From assembly GCF_029227915.1 (NCBI RefSeq), contig NC_079884.1, forward strand, positions 17,238,001 to 17,302,000: a stretch of 64,000 nucleotides of DNA. The letters run 5' to 3'. Source of the DNA: Hydractinia symbiolongicarpus. Lineage: Eukaryota > Cnidaria > Hydrozoa > Anthoathecata > Hydractiniidae. Positions within the stretch are counted from its first letter, which is position 1, and the number at the start of each line of letters is the position of its first letter. A program made the position numbers and the translations under genes. Shown piece after piece: positions 23,724-37,500 of this stretch. The notes beneath the pieces are model-generated. The model did no database searches. It saw only the letters and a program-made list of their open reading frames with translations, and was not told the origin of the DNA.

Positions 23724-26179
23724 CTAAGGCCTTTATTACGCAGTTAATGGCCATGTTACAGTCTTTATAAACCTGTACGATTATTTTACGAAGTTATAAG
23801 GCCATGTAGCATTGCAAAACGACTTAGGACGTCGTAGTCCATTGAGAGTGGAAGGACTAGACCAATGGTAACCTCCGCAGACACGTGAATCCACGTGATT
23901 TACGTCTAAGGCTCTTATTACGCGGTTAAAAGCCATGTTACAGTCTTTATGAACCTGTACGAGTATTTGACGGTGTTATAAGGCCATGGAGCATTGGAAA
24001 ACGACCTGAGACGTAGGAGTCCATTGAGAGTGGAAGTTCTAGACCAATGGTGACCTCTGGAGACAGGTGGAACCACGTGATTTACGTGTAAGGCGTTTAT
24101 TAGGCAGTTAATAGCCATGTTACAGTCTTTATAGCCCTGAACATATAGTTGACGGTGTTATAACGCCATGGTGTAATGGCAAACGAATTAGGCGGTATAG
24201 TCGAATAAGAGTGAAAGGGCTAGACCAATGGTAACCTCTGCAGTCACGTGGAACCACGTAATTTACGTGTAAGGCCTTTATTATGCGGTTCAAAGACATA
24301 TTACAGCCTTTATAGAGCTGTACGAGTATTTCACGAAGTTATAAGGCCATGCAGCACTGCAAAACGACTTGGGACGTCGTAGTCCATTGAGGGTTAAGGG
24401 ACTAGACCAATGGTAAAATGTGGAGACAGTGGAACCACGTGATTAACGTCTAAGGCTCTTATTACGCGGTTAAAAGCCATGTTACAGTCTTTATGAACCT
24501 CTACGAGTACTTGACGGTGATAAAAGGACATGGAGCATTGGAAAACGACCTGAGACGTCGGAGTCCATTGAGAGTGAAAGGTCTAGACCAATGGTAAAAT
24601 GTGGAGACAGGTGGAACCACGTGATTTATGTGTAAGGCCTTTATTACGCGGTTAAAAGCCATGTTACAGTCTTTATGAACCTCTACGAGTACTTGACGGT
24701 GTTTTAAGGCAATGGAGCATTGCAAAACAACTTGGGACGTCGTAGCCCATTGAGAGTGGAAGGACTACACCAATGGTAAAATCCGCAGACACGTGCAGTC
24801 ACGTGAATTACATGTAAGGCCATTATTAGGCAGCGAAAGGTCATAAAACATCCTTTAGAGACGGGTACATGTAGTTGGCGGTTATATTACGCCATGGTGC
24901 AATGGAAAACGAATTGGGGCGTCATAGTCGAGTGAGAGTTGAAGGACTGGACCAATGGTAACCTGTGGAGACAGGTGAAACCACGTGATTTACGTGTAAG
25001 GCCTTTATTACGCAGTTAAAGGCCATGTTACAGTCTTTATAGACCTGTACGATTATTTCACGAAGTTATAAGACCATTTAGCATTGCAAAACGACTTGGG
25101 ACGTCATTGTTGAGTAAGAGTGGAAGGTCTAGACCAATGGTAACCTCCGCAGACACGTGGAACCACGTAATTTACGTGTAAGGCCTTTATTACGCGGTTA
25201 AAAGACATATTACAGCCTTTATAGACCTGTACGAGTATTTCCCGAAGTTATAAGGCTATGGAGCAATGGAAAACGACTTGAGACCTCGTAGTCCATTGAG
25301 GGTTAAAGGACTAGACCAATGGTAAAATGTGGAGACAGGTGGAACCACGTGATTTATGTGTAAGGCCTTTATTACGCGGGTAAAAGCCATTTTACAGTCT
25401 TTATAGACCTGTACGATTATTTCACGAAGTTATAAGACCATGTAGCATTGCAAAACGACTTGGGACGTCATTGTTGAGTAAGAGTGGAAGGTCTAGACCA
25501 ATGGTAACCTCCGCAGACACGTGGAACCACGTAATTTACGTGTAAGGCCTTTATTACGCGGTTAAAAGACATATTACAGCCTTTATAGACCTGTACGAGT
25601 ATTTCACGAAGTTATAAGGCCATGGAGCAATGGAAAACGACTTGAGACCTCGTAGTCCATTGATGGTTAAAGGACTAGACCAATGGTAAAATGTGGAGAC
25701 AGGTGGAACCACGTGATTTATGTGTAAGGCCTTTATTACGCGGGTAAAAGCCATGTTACAGTCTTTATAGACCTGTACGATTATTTCACGAAGTTATAAG
25801 GGCATGGAGCATTGCAAAACGACTTAGGACGTCATCGTTGAGTAAGAGTGGAAGGACTAGACCAATGGTAACCTCCGCAGACACGTGAAACCACGTGATT
25901 TACGTCTAAGGCTCTTATTACGCGGTTAAAGGCCATGTTACAGCCTTTATGAACCTCTACGAGTACTTGACGGTGTTATAAGGCCATAGAGCATTGGAAA
26001 ACGACCTGAGACGTCGGAGTCCATTGAGAGTGGAAGGTCTAGACCAATGGTAACCTGTGGAGACAGGTGGAACCACGTGATTTACGTGTAAGGCCGTTAT
26101 TACGCAGTTAAAAGCCATGTTACAGTCTTTATAGTCCCGTACGAGTTTTTGAGAGTGTTATAAGGGCATGGAGCATTGG

Positions 26180-26361
26180 AAAACAACCTCGGTCATCATA
26201 GTCCTTTGAGAGTGGACGGACTAGACCAATGGTAACCTGTGGAGACAGGTGGAACAACGTCATTTACGTGTAAGGCCTTTATTAGGCAGTCAATAGCCAT
26301 GTTACAGTCTTTATAAACCTGTACGATTATTTTACGAAGTTATAAGGCCATGTAGCATTGC
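26180..26361 (+). repeat. Type-E monomer ('acaacct..gtcatcat', 'gagtggacgg')
   Basis: This rarer class is marked by 'gtcatcatagtcctttgag' and 'gtggacggactag', and usually ends its E-box slot as 'ggaacaacgt'. The preceding monomer carries 'agtcccgtacgag' and 'gagagtgttataaggg'. Copies start at 6007, 10191, 14550, 26180, 28910, 33088, 33451, 50720, 52360, 54909, 57276 and 59825. Small variants track block ancestry: the copies at 26180 and 33088 read 'acctcggtc', those at 6007 and 50720 read 'acctgggtc', and those at 10191 and 14550 read 'acctgagtc'. The class is missing from H4, which is truncated before that position. Confidence 0.85.
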
Positions 26362-29300
26362 AAAACGAGTTGGGACGTCGTAGTCCATTGAGAGTGGAAG
26401 GACTAGACCAATGGTAACCTCCGCAGACACGTGAAACCATGTGATTTACGTCTAAGGCTCTAATTACGCGGTTAAAAGCCATGTTACAGTCTTTATAAAC
26501 CTGTGCGATTATTTCACAAAGTTATAAGGCCATGTAGCATTGCAAAACGACTTGGGACGTCGTAGTCCATTGAGAGTGGAAGGACTAGACCAATGGTAAC
26601 ATCCGCAGACACGTGAATCCACGTGATTTACGTCTAAGGCTCTTATTACGCGGTTAAAAGCCATGTTACAGTCTTTATGAACCTGTACGAGTATTTGACG
26701 GTGTTATAAGGCAATGGAGCATTGGAAAACGACCTGAGACGTCGGAGTCCATTGCGAGTGGAAGGTCTAGACCAATGGTAACCTGTGGAGACAGGTGGAA
26801 CCACGTGATTTACGTGTAAGGCCTTTATTAGGCAGTTAATAGCCATGTTACAGTCTTTATAGCCCTGAACATGTAGTTGACGGTGTTTTAACGCAATGGT
26901 GTAATGGCAAACGAATTAGGCGGTATAGTCGAATAAGAGTGAAAGGGCTAGACCAATGGTAAACTCCGCAGTCACGTGGAACCACGTAATTTACGTGTAA
27001 GGCCTTTATTACGCGGTTAAAAGACATATTACAGCCTTTATAGACCTGTACGAGTATTTCACGAAGTTATAAGGCCAAGGAGCAATGAAAAACGACTTGG
27101 GACGTCGTAGTCCATTGAGGGTTAAGGGACTAGACCAATGGTAAAATGTGGAGACAGTGGAACCACGTGATTAACGTCTAAGGCTCTTATTACGCGGTTA
27201 AAAGCCATGTTACAGTCTTTATGAACCTCTACGAGTACTTGACGGTGATAAAAGGACATGGAGCATTGGAAAACGACCTGAGACATCGGAGTCCATTGAG
27301 AGTGAAAGGTCTAGACCAATGGTAAAATGTGGAGACAGGTGGAACCACGTGATTTATGTGTAAGGCCTTTATTACGCGGTTAAAAGCCATGTTACAGTCT
27401 TTATGAACCTCTACGAGTACTTGACGGTGTTTTAAGGCAATGGAGCATTGCAAAACAACTTGGGACGTCGTAGCCCATTGAGAGTGGAAGGACTACACCA
27501 ATGGTAAAATCCGCAGACACGTGCAGTCACGTGAATTACATGTAAGGCCATTATTAGGCAGCGAAAGGTCATAAAACATCCTTTAGAGACGGGTACATGT
27601 AGTTGGCGGTTATATTACGCCATGGTGCAATGGAAAACGAATTGGGGCGTCATAGTCGAGTGAGAGTTGAAGGACTGGACCAATGGTAAAATGTGGAGAC
27701 AGGTGAAACCACGTGATTTACGTGTAAGGCCTTTATTACGCGGTTAAAAGACATATTACAGCCTTTATAGACCTGTACGAGTATTTCACGAAGTTATAAG
27801 GCTATGGAGCAATGGAAAACGACTTGAGACCTCGTAGTCCATTGAGGGTTAAAGGACTAGACCAATGGTAAAATGTGGAGACAGGTGGAACCACGTGATT
27901 TATGTGTAAGGCCTTTATTACGCGGGTAAAAGCCATTTTACAGTCTTTATAGACCTGTACGATTATTTCACGAAGTTATAAGACCATGTAGCATTGCAAA
28001 ACGACTTGGGACGTCATCGTTGAGCAAGAGTGGAAGGACTAGACCAATGTTAACCTCCGCAGACACGTGGAACCACGTAATTTACGTGTAAGGCCTTTAT
28101 TACGCGGTTAAAAGACATATTACAGCCTTTATAGACCTGTACGAGTATTTCACGAAGTTATAAGGCCATGGAGCATTGTAAAAAACGACCTGAGACGTCG
28201 GAGTCCATTGAGAGTGGAAGGACTAGACCAATGGTAACCTGTGGAGACAGGTGAAACCACGTGATTTGCGTGTAAGGCCTTTATTACGCGGTTAAAAGAC
28301 ATATTACAGCCTTTATAGACCTGTACGAGTATTTCACGAAGTTATAAGGCCATGGAGCAATGGAAAACGACTTGAGACCTCGTAGTCCATTGATGGTTAA
28401 AGGACTAGACCAATGGTAAAATGTGGAGACAGGTGGAACCACGTGATTTATGTGTAAGGCCTTTATTACGCGGGTAAAAGCCATGTTACAGTCTTTATAG
28501 ACCTGTACGATTATTTCACGAAGTTATAAGGGCATGGAGCATTGCAAAACGACTTAGGACGTCATCGTTGAGTAAGAGTGGAAGGACTAGACCAATGGTA
28601 ACCTCCGCAGACACGTGAAACCACGTGATTTACGTCTAAGGCTCTTATTACGCGTTTAAAGGCCATGTTACAGCCTTTATGAACCTCTACGAGTACTTGA
28701 CGGTGTTATAAGGCCATGGAGCATTGGAAAACGACCTGAGACGTCGGAGTCCATTGAGAGTGGAAGGTCTAGACCAATGGTAACCTGTGGAGACAGGTGG
28801 AACCACGTGATTTACGTGTAAGGCCGTTATTACGCAGTTAAAAGCCATGTTACAGTCTTTATAGTCCCGTACGAGTTTTTGAGAGTGTTCTAAGGGCATG
28901 GAGCATTTGAAAACAACCTGAGTCATCATAGTCCTTTGAGAGTGGACGGACTAGACCAATGGTAACATGTGGAGGCAGGTGGAACAACGTGATTTACGTG
29001 TAAGGCCTTTATTAGGCAGTTAATAGCCATGTTACAGTCTTTATAGCCCTGAACATGTAGTTGACGGTGTTATAACGCAATGGTGTAATGGCAAACGAAT
29101 TAGGCGGTATAGTCGAATAAGAGTGAAAGGGCTAGACCAATGGTAACCTCCGCAGTCACGTGGAACCACGTAATTTACGTGTAAGGCCTTTATTACGCGG
29201 TTAAAAGACATATTACAGCCTTTATAGACCTGTACGAGTATTTCACGAAGTTATAAGGCCAAGGAGCAATGAAAAACGACTTGGGACGTCGTAGTCCATT

Positions 29301-32300
29301 GAGAGTGGAAGGACTAGACCAATGGTAACTTCCGCAGACACGTGAAACAACGTGATTTACGTCTAAGGCTCTTATTATGCGGTTAAAAGCCATGTTACAG
29401 TCTTTATGAATCTCTACGAGTACTTGACGGTGTTTTAAGGCAATGGAGCATTGCAAAACGACTTGGGACGTCGTAGCCCATTGAGAGTGGAAGGACTACA
29501 CCAATGGTAAAATCCGCAGACACGTGCAGTCACGTGAATTACATGTAAGGAAATTATTAGGCAGCGAAAGGTCATAAAACATCCTTTAGAGACGGGTACA
29601 TGTAGTTGGCGGTTATATTACGCCATGGTGAAATGGAAAACGAATTGGGACGTCATAGTCGAGTGAGAGTTAAAGGACTAGACCAATGGTAACCTCCGCA
29701 GACACGTGAAACCACGTGATTTACGTCTAAGGCCTTTATTACGCAGTTAATGTTACAGTCTTTATAAACCTGTACGATTATTTCACGAAGTTATAAGGCC
29801 ATGTAGCATTGCAAAACGACTTGGGACGTCGTAGTCCATTGAGAGTGGAAGGACTAGACCAATGGTAACTTCCGCAGACACGTGAAACAACGTGATTTAC
29901 GTCTAAGGCTCTTATTACGCGGTTAAAAGCCATGTTACAGTCTTTATGAACCTCTACGAGTACTTAACGGTGTTTTAAGGCAATGGAGCATTGCAAAACA
30001 ACTTGGGACGTCGTAGCCCATTGAGAGTGGAAGGACTACACCAATGCTAAAATCCGCAGACACGTGCAGTCACGTGAATTACATGTAAGGCCATTATTAG
30101 GCAGCGAAAGGTCATAAAACATCCTTTAGAGACGGGTACATGTAGTTGGCGGTTATATTACGCCATGGTGCAATGGAAAACGAATTAGGCGGTATAGTCG
30201 AATAAGAGTGAAAGGGCTAGACCAATGGTAACCTCTGCAGTCACGTGGAACCACGTAATTTACGTGTAAGGCCTTTATTATGCGGTTCAAAGACATATTA
30301 CAGCCTTTATAGAGCTGTACGAGTATTTCACGAAGTTATAAGGCCATGGTGCAATGGAAAACGAATTGGGACGTCATAGTCGAGTAAGAGTGGAAGGACT
30401 AGACTAATGGTTACCTCCGCAGACACGTGAAACCATGTGATTTACGTCTAAGACTCTAATTACGCGGTTAAAAGCCATGTTACAGTCTTTATAAACCTGT
30501 GCGATTATTTCACAAAGTTATAAGGCCATGTAGCATTGCAAAACGACTTGGGACGTCGTAGTCCATTGAGAGTGGAAGGACTAGACCAATGGTAACATCC
30601 GCAGACACGTGAATCCACGTGATTTACGTCTAAGGCTCTTATTACGCGGTTAAAAGCCATGTTACAGTCTTTATGAACCTGTACGAGTATTTGACGGTGT
30701 TATAAGGCAATGGAGCATTGGAAAACGACCTGAGACGTCGGACTCCATTGAGAGTGGAAGGTCTAGACCAATGGTAACCTGTGGAGACAGGTGGAACCAC
30801 GTGATTTACGTGTAAGGCCTTTATTAGGCAGTTAATAGCCATGTTACAGTCTTTATAGCCCTGAACATGTAGTTGACGGTGTTATAACGCAATGGTGTAA
30901 TGGCAAACGAATTAGGCGGTATAGTCGAATAAGAGTGAAAGGGCTAGACCAATGGTAACCTCCGCAGTCACGTGGAACCACGTAATTTACGTGTAAGGCC
31001 TTTATTACGCGGTTAAAAGACATATTACAGCCTTTATAGACCTGTACGAGTATTTCACGAAGTTATAAGGCCAAGGAGCAATGAAAAACGACTTGGGATG
31101 TCGTAGTCCATTGAGGGTTAAGGGACTAGACCAATGGTAAAATGTGGAGACAGTGGAACCACGTGATTAACGTCTAAGGCTCTTATTACGCGGTTAAAAG
31201 CCATGTTACAGTCTTTATGAACCTCTACGAGTACTTGACGGTGATAAAAGGACATGGAGCATTGGAAAACGACCTGAGACGTCGGAGTCCATTGAGAGTG
31301 AAAGGTCTAGACCAATGGTAAAATGTGGAGACAGGTGGAACCACGTGATTTATGTGTAAGGCCTTTATTACGCGGTTAAAAGCCATGTTACAGTCTTTAT
31401 GAACCTCTACGAGTACTTGACGGTGTTATAAGGCCATGGAGCATTGCAAAACGACCTGAGACGTAGGAGTCCATTGAGAGTGGAAGGTCTAGACCAATGG
31501 TAACCTGTGGAGACAGGTGGAACCACGTGATTTACGTGTAAGGCGTTTATTAGGCAGTTAATAGCCATGTTACAGTCTTTATAGACCTGTACGATTATTT
31601 CACGAAGTTATAAGACCATGTAGCATTGCAAAACGACTTGGGACGTCATCGTTGAGTAAGAGTGGAAGGACTAGACCAATGGTAACCTCCGCAGACACGT
31701 GGAACCACGTAATTTACGTGTAAGGCCTTTATTACGCGGTTAAAAGACATATTACAGCCTTTATAGACCTGTACGAGTATTTCACGAAGTTATAAGGCTA
31801 TGGAGCAATGGAAAACGACTTGAGACCTCGTAGTCCATTGAGGTTTAAAGGACTAGACCAATGGTAAAATGTGGAGACAGGTGGAAACACGTGATTTGCG
31901 TGTAAGGCCTTTATTACGCGGTTAAAAGACATATTACAGCCTTTATAGACCTGTACGAGTATTTCACGAAGTTATAAGGCTATGGAGCAATGGAAAACGA
32001 CTTGAGACCTCGTAGTCCATTGAGGGTTAAAGGACTAGACCAATGGTAAAATGTGGAGACAGGTGGAACCACGTGATTTATGTGTAAGGCCTTTATTACG
32101 CGGGTAAAAGCCATTTTACAGTCTTTATAGACCTGTACGATTATTTCACGAAGTTATAAGACCATGTAGCATTGCAAAACGACTTGGGACGTCATCGTTG
32201 AGCAAGAGTGGAAGGACTAGACCAATGTTAACCTCCGCAGACACGTGGAACCACGTAATTTACGTGTAAGGCCTTTATTACGCGGTTAAAAGACATATTA

Positions 32301-34558
32301 CAGCCTTTATAGACCTGTACGAGTATTTCACGAAGTTATAAGGCCATGGAGCATTGTAAAAAACGACCTGAGACGTCGGAGTCCATTGAGAGTGGAAGGA
32401 CTAGACCAATGGTAACCTGTGGAGACAGGTGAAACCACGTGATTTGCGTGTAAGGCCTTTATTACGCGGTTAAAAGACATATTACAGCCTTTATAGACCT
32501 GTACGAGTATTTCACGAAGTTATAAGGCCATGGAGCAATGGAAAACGACTTGAGACCTCGTAGTCCATTGATGGTTAAAGGACTAGACCAATGGTAAAAT
32601 GTGGAGACAGGTGGAACCACGTGATTTATGTGTAAGGCCTTTATTACGCGGGTAAAAGCCATGTTACAGTCTTTATAGACCTGTACGATTATTTCACGAA
32701 GTTATAAGGGCATGGAGCATTGCAAAACGACTTAGGACGTCATCGTTGAGTAAGAGTGGAAGGACTAGACCAATGGTAACCTCCGCAGACACGTGAAACC
32801 ACGTGATTTACGTCTAAGGCTCTTATTACGCGGTTAAAGGCCATGTTACAGCCTTTATGAACCTCTACGAGTACTTGACGGTGTTATAAGGCCATAGAGC
32901 ATTGGAAAACGACCTGAGACGTCGGAGTCCATTGAGAGTGGAAGGTCTAGACCAATGGTAACCTGTGGAGACAGGTGGAACCACGTGATTTACGTGTAAG
33001 GCCGTTATTACGCAGTTAAAAGCCATGTTACAGTCTTTATAGTCCCGTACGAGTTTTTGAGAGTGTTATAAGGGCATGGAGCATTGGAAAACAACCTCGG
33101 TCATCATAGTCCTTTGAGAGTGGACGGACTAGACCAATGGTAACCTGTGGAGACAGGTGGAACAACGTCATTTACGTGTAAGGCCTTTATTAGGCAGTCA
33201 ATAGCCATGTTACAGTCTTTATAGCCCTGAACATGTAGTTGACGGTGTTATAACGCCATGGTGTAATGGCAAACGAATTAGGCGGTATAGTCGAATAAGA
33301 GTGAAAGGGCTAGACCAATGGTAACCTCCGCAGTCACGTGAAACCATGTAATTTACGTGTAAGGCCTTTATTACGCGGTTAAAAGACATAATACAGCCTT
33401 TATAGTCCCGTACGAGTTTTTGACAGTGTTATAAGGGCATGGAGCATTTGAAAACAACCTGAGTCATCATATTCCTTTGAGAGTGGACGGACTAGACCAA
33501 TGGTAACATGTGGAGACAGGTGGAACAACGTGATTTACGTGTAAGGCCTTTATTAGGCAGTTAATAGCCATGTTACAGTCTTTATAGCCCTGAACATGTA
33601 GTTGACGGTGTTATAACGCAATGGTGTAATGGCAAACGAATTAGGCGGTATAGTCGAATAAGAGTGAAAGGGCTAGACCAATGGTAACCTCCGCAGTCAC
33701 GTGGAACCACGTAATTTACGTGTAAGGCCTTTATTACGCGGTTAAAAGACATATTACAGCCTTTATAGACCTGTACGAGTATTTCACGAAGTTATAAGGC
33801 CAAGGAGCAATGAAAAACGACTTGGGACGTCGTAGTCCATTGAGAGTGGAAGGACTAGACCAATGGTAACTTCCGCAGACACGTGAAACAACGTGATTTA
33901 CGTCTAAGGCTCTTATTATGCGGTTAAAAGCCATGTTACAGTCTTTATGAATCTCTACGAGTACTTGACGGTGTTTTAAGGCAATGGAGCATTGCAAAAC
34001 GACTTTGGACGTCGTAGCCCATTGAGAGTGGAAGGACTACACCAATGGTAAAATCCGCAGACACGTGCAGTCACGTGAATTACATGTAAGGAAATTATTA
34101 GGCAGCGAAAGGTCATAAAACATCCTTTAGAGACGGGTACATGTAGTTGGCGGTTATATTACGCCATGGTGAAATGGAAAACGAATTGGGACGTCATAGT
34201 CGAGTGAGAGTTAAAGGACTAGACCAATGGTAACCTCCGCAGACACGTGAAACCACGTGATTTACGTCTAAGGCCTTTATTACGCAGTTAATGTTACAGT
34301 CTTTATAAACCTGTACGATTATTTCACGAAGTTATAAGGCCATGTAGCATTGCAAAACGACTTGGGACGTCGTAGTCCATTGAGAGTGGAAGGACTAGAC
34401 CAATGGTAACATCCGCAGACACGTGAATCCACGTGATTTACGTCTAAGGCTCTTATTACGCGGTTAAAAGCCATGTTACAGTCTTTATGAACCTGTACGA
34501 GTATTTGACGGTGTTATAAGGCAATGGAGCATTGGAAAACGACCTGAGACGTAGGAGT

Positions 34559-37500
34559 CCATTGAGAGTGGAAGGTCTAGACCAATGGTAACCTGTGGAG
34601 ACAGGTGGAACCACGTGATTTACGTGTAAGGCGTTTATTAGGCAGTTAATAGCCATGTTACAGTCTTTATAGCCCTGAACATGTAGTTGACGGTGTTATA
34701 ACGCAATGGTGTAATGGCAAACGAATTAGGCGGTATAGTCGAATAAGAGTGAAAGGGCTAGACCAATGGTAACCTCTGCAGTCACGTGGAACCACGTAAT
34801 TTACGTGTAAGGCCTTTATTACGCGGTTAAAAGACATATTACAGCCTTTGTAGACCTGTACGAGTATTTCACAAAGTTATAAGGCCAAGGAGCAATGAAA
34901 AACGACTTAAGACGTCGTAGTCCATTGAGAGTGGAAGGACTAGACCAATGGTAACTTCCGCAGACACGTGAAACAACGTGAATTACATGTAAGGCCATTA
35001 TTAGGCAGCGAAAGGTCATAAAACATCCTTTAGAGACGGGTACATGTAGTTGGCGGTTATATTACGCCATGGTGCAATGGAAAACGAATTGGGACGTCAT
35101 AGTCGAGTGAGAGTTAAAGGACTGGACCAATGGTAACCTCCGCAGACACGTGAAACCACGTGATTTACGTCTAAGGCCTTTATTACGCAGTTAATGGCCA
35201 TGTTACAGTCTTTATAAACCTGTACGATTATTTTACGAAGTTATAAGGCCATGTAGCATTGCAAAACGACTTGGGACGTCGTAGTCCATTGAGAGTGGAA
35301 GGACTAGACCAATGGTAACCTCCGCAGACACGTGAATCCACGTGATTTACGTCTAAGGCTCTTATTACGCGGTTAAAAGCCATGTTACAGTCTTTATGAA
35401 CCTGTACGAGTATTTGACGGTGTTATAAGGCCATGGAGCATTGGAAAACGACCTGAGACGTAGGAGTCCATTGAGAGTGGAAGTTCTAGACCAATGGTAA
35501 CCTCTGGAGACAGGTGGAACCACGTGATTTACGTGTAAGGCGTTTATTAGGCAGTTAATAGCCATGTTACAGTCTTTATAGCCCTGAACATATAGTTGAC
35601 GGTGTTATAACGCCATGGTGTAATGGCAAACGAATTAGGCGGTATAGTCGAATAAGAGTGAAAGGGCTAGACCAATGGTAACCTCTGCAGTCACGTGGAA
35701 CCACGTAATTTACGTGTAAGGCCTTTATTATGCGGTTCAAAGACATATTACAGCCTTTATAGAGCTGTACGAGTATTTCACGAAGTTATAAGGCCATGTA
35801 GCACTGCAAAACGACTTGGGACGTCGTAGTCCATTGAGGGTTAAGGGACTAGACCAATGGTAAAATGTGGAGACAGTGGAACCACGTGATTAACGTCTAA
35901 GGCTCTTATTACGCGGTTAAAAGCCATGTTACAGTCTTTATGAACCTCTACGAGTACTTGACGGTGATAAAAGGACATGGAGCATTGGAAAACGACCTGA
36001 GACGTCGGAGTCCATTGAGAGTGAAAGGTCTAGACCAATGGTAAAATGTGGAGACAGGTGGAACCACGTGATTTATGTGTAAGGCCTTTATTACGCGGTT
36101 AAAAGCCATGTTACAGTCTTTATGAACCTCTACGAGTACTTGACGGTGTTTTAAGGCAATGGAGCATTGCAAAACAACTTGGGACGTCGTAGCCCATTGA
36201 GAGTGGAAGGACTACACCAACGGTAAAATCCGCAGACACGTGCAGTCACGTGAATTACATGTAAGGCCATTATTAGGCAGCGAAAGGTCATAAAACATCC
36301 TTTAGAGACGGGTACATGTAGTTGGCGGTTATATTACGCCATGGTACAATGGAAAACGAATTGGGGCGTCATAGTCGAGTGAGAGTTGAAGGACTGGACC
36401 AATGGTAACCTCCGCAGACACGTGAAACCACGTGATTTACGTCTAAGGCCTTTATTACGCAGTTAATGGCCATGTTACAGTCTTTATAAACCTGTACGAT
36501 TATTTCACGAAGTTATAAGGCCATGTAGCATTGCAAAACGACTTGGGACGTCGTAGTCCATTGAGAGTGGAAGGACTAGACCAATGGTAACCTCCGCAGA
36601 CACGTGAATCCACGTGATTTACGTCTAAGGCTCTTATTACGCGGTTAAAATCCATGTTACAGTCTTTATGAACCTGTACGAGTATTTGACGGTGTTATAA
36701 GGCCATGGAGCATTGGAAAACGACCTGAGACGTAGGAGTCCATTGAGAGTGGAAGTTCTAGACCAATGGTAACCTGTGGAGACAGGTGGAACCACGTGAT
36801 TTACGTGTAAGGCGTTTATTAGGCAGTTAATAGCCATGTTACAGTCTTTATAGCCCTGAACATATAGTTGACGGTGTTATAACGCCATGGTGTAATGGCA
36901 AACGAATTAGGCGGTATAGTCGAATAAGAGTGAAAGGGCTAGACCAATGGTAACCTCTGCAGTCACGTGGAACCACGTAATTTACGTGTAAGGCCTTTAT
37001 TATGCGGTTCAAAGACATATTACAGCCTTTATAGAGCTGTACGAGTATTTCACGAAGTTATAAGGCCATGGTGCAATGGAAAACGAATTGGGACGTCATA
37101 GTCGAGTAAGAGTGGAAGGACTAGACTAATGGTTACCTCCGCAGACACGTGAAACCATGTGATTTACGTCTAAGGCTCTAATTACGCGGTTAAAAGCCAT
37201 GTTACAGTCTTTATAAACCTGTGCGATTATTTCACAAAGTTATAAGGCCATGTAGCATTGCAAAACGACTTGGGACGTCGTAGTCCATTGAGAGTGGAAG
37301 GACTAGACCAATGGTAACATCTGCAGACACGTGAATCCACGTGATTTACGTCTAAGGCTCTTATTACGCGGTTAAAAGCCATGTTACAGTCTTTATGAAC
37401 CTGTACGAGTATTTGACGGTGTTATAAGGCAATGGAGCATTGGAAAACGACCTGAGACGTCGGAGTCCATTGAGAGTGGAAGGTCTAGACCAATGGTAAC

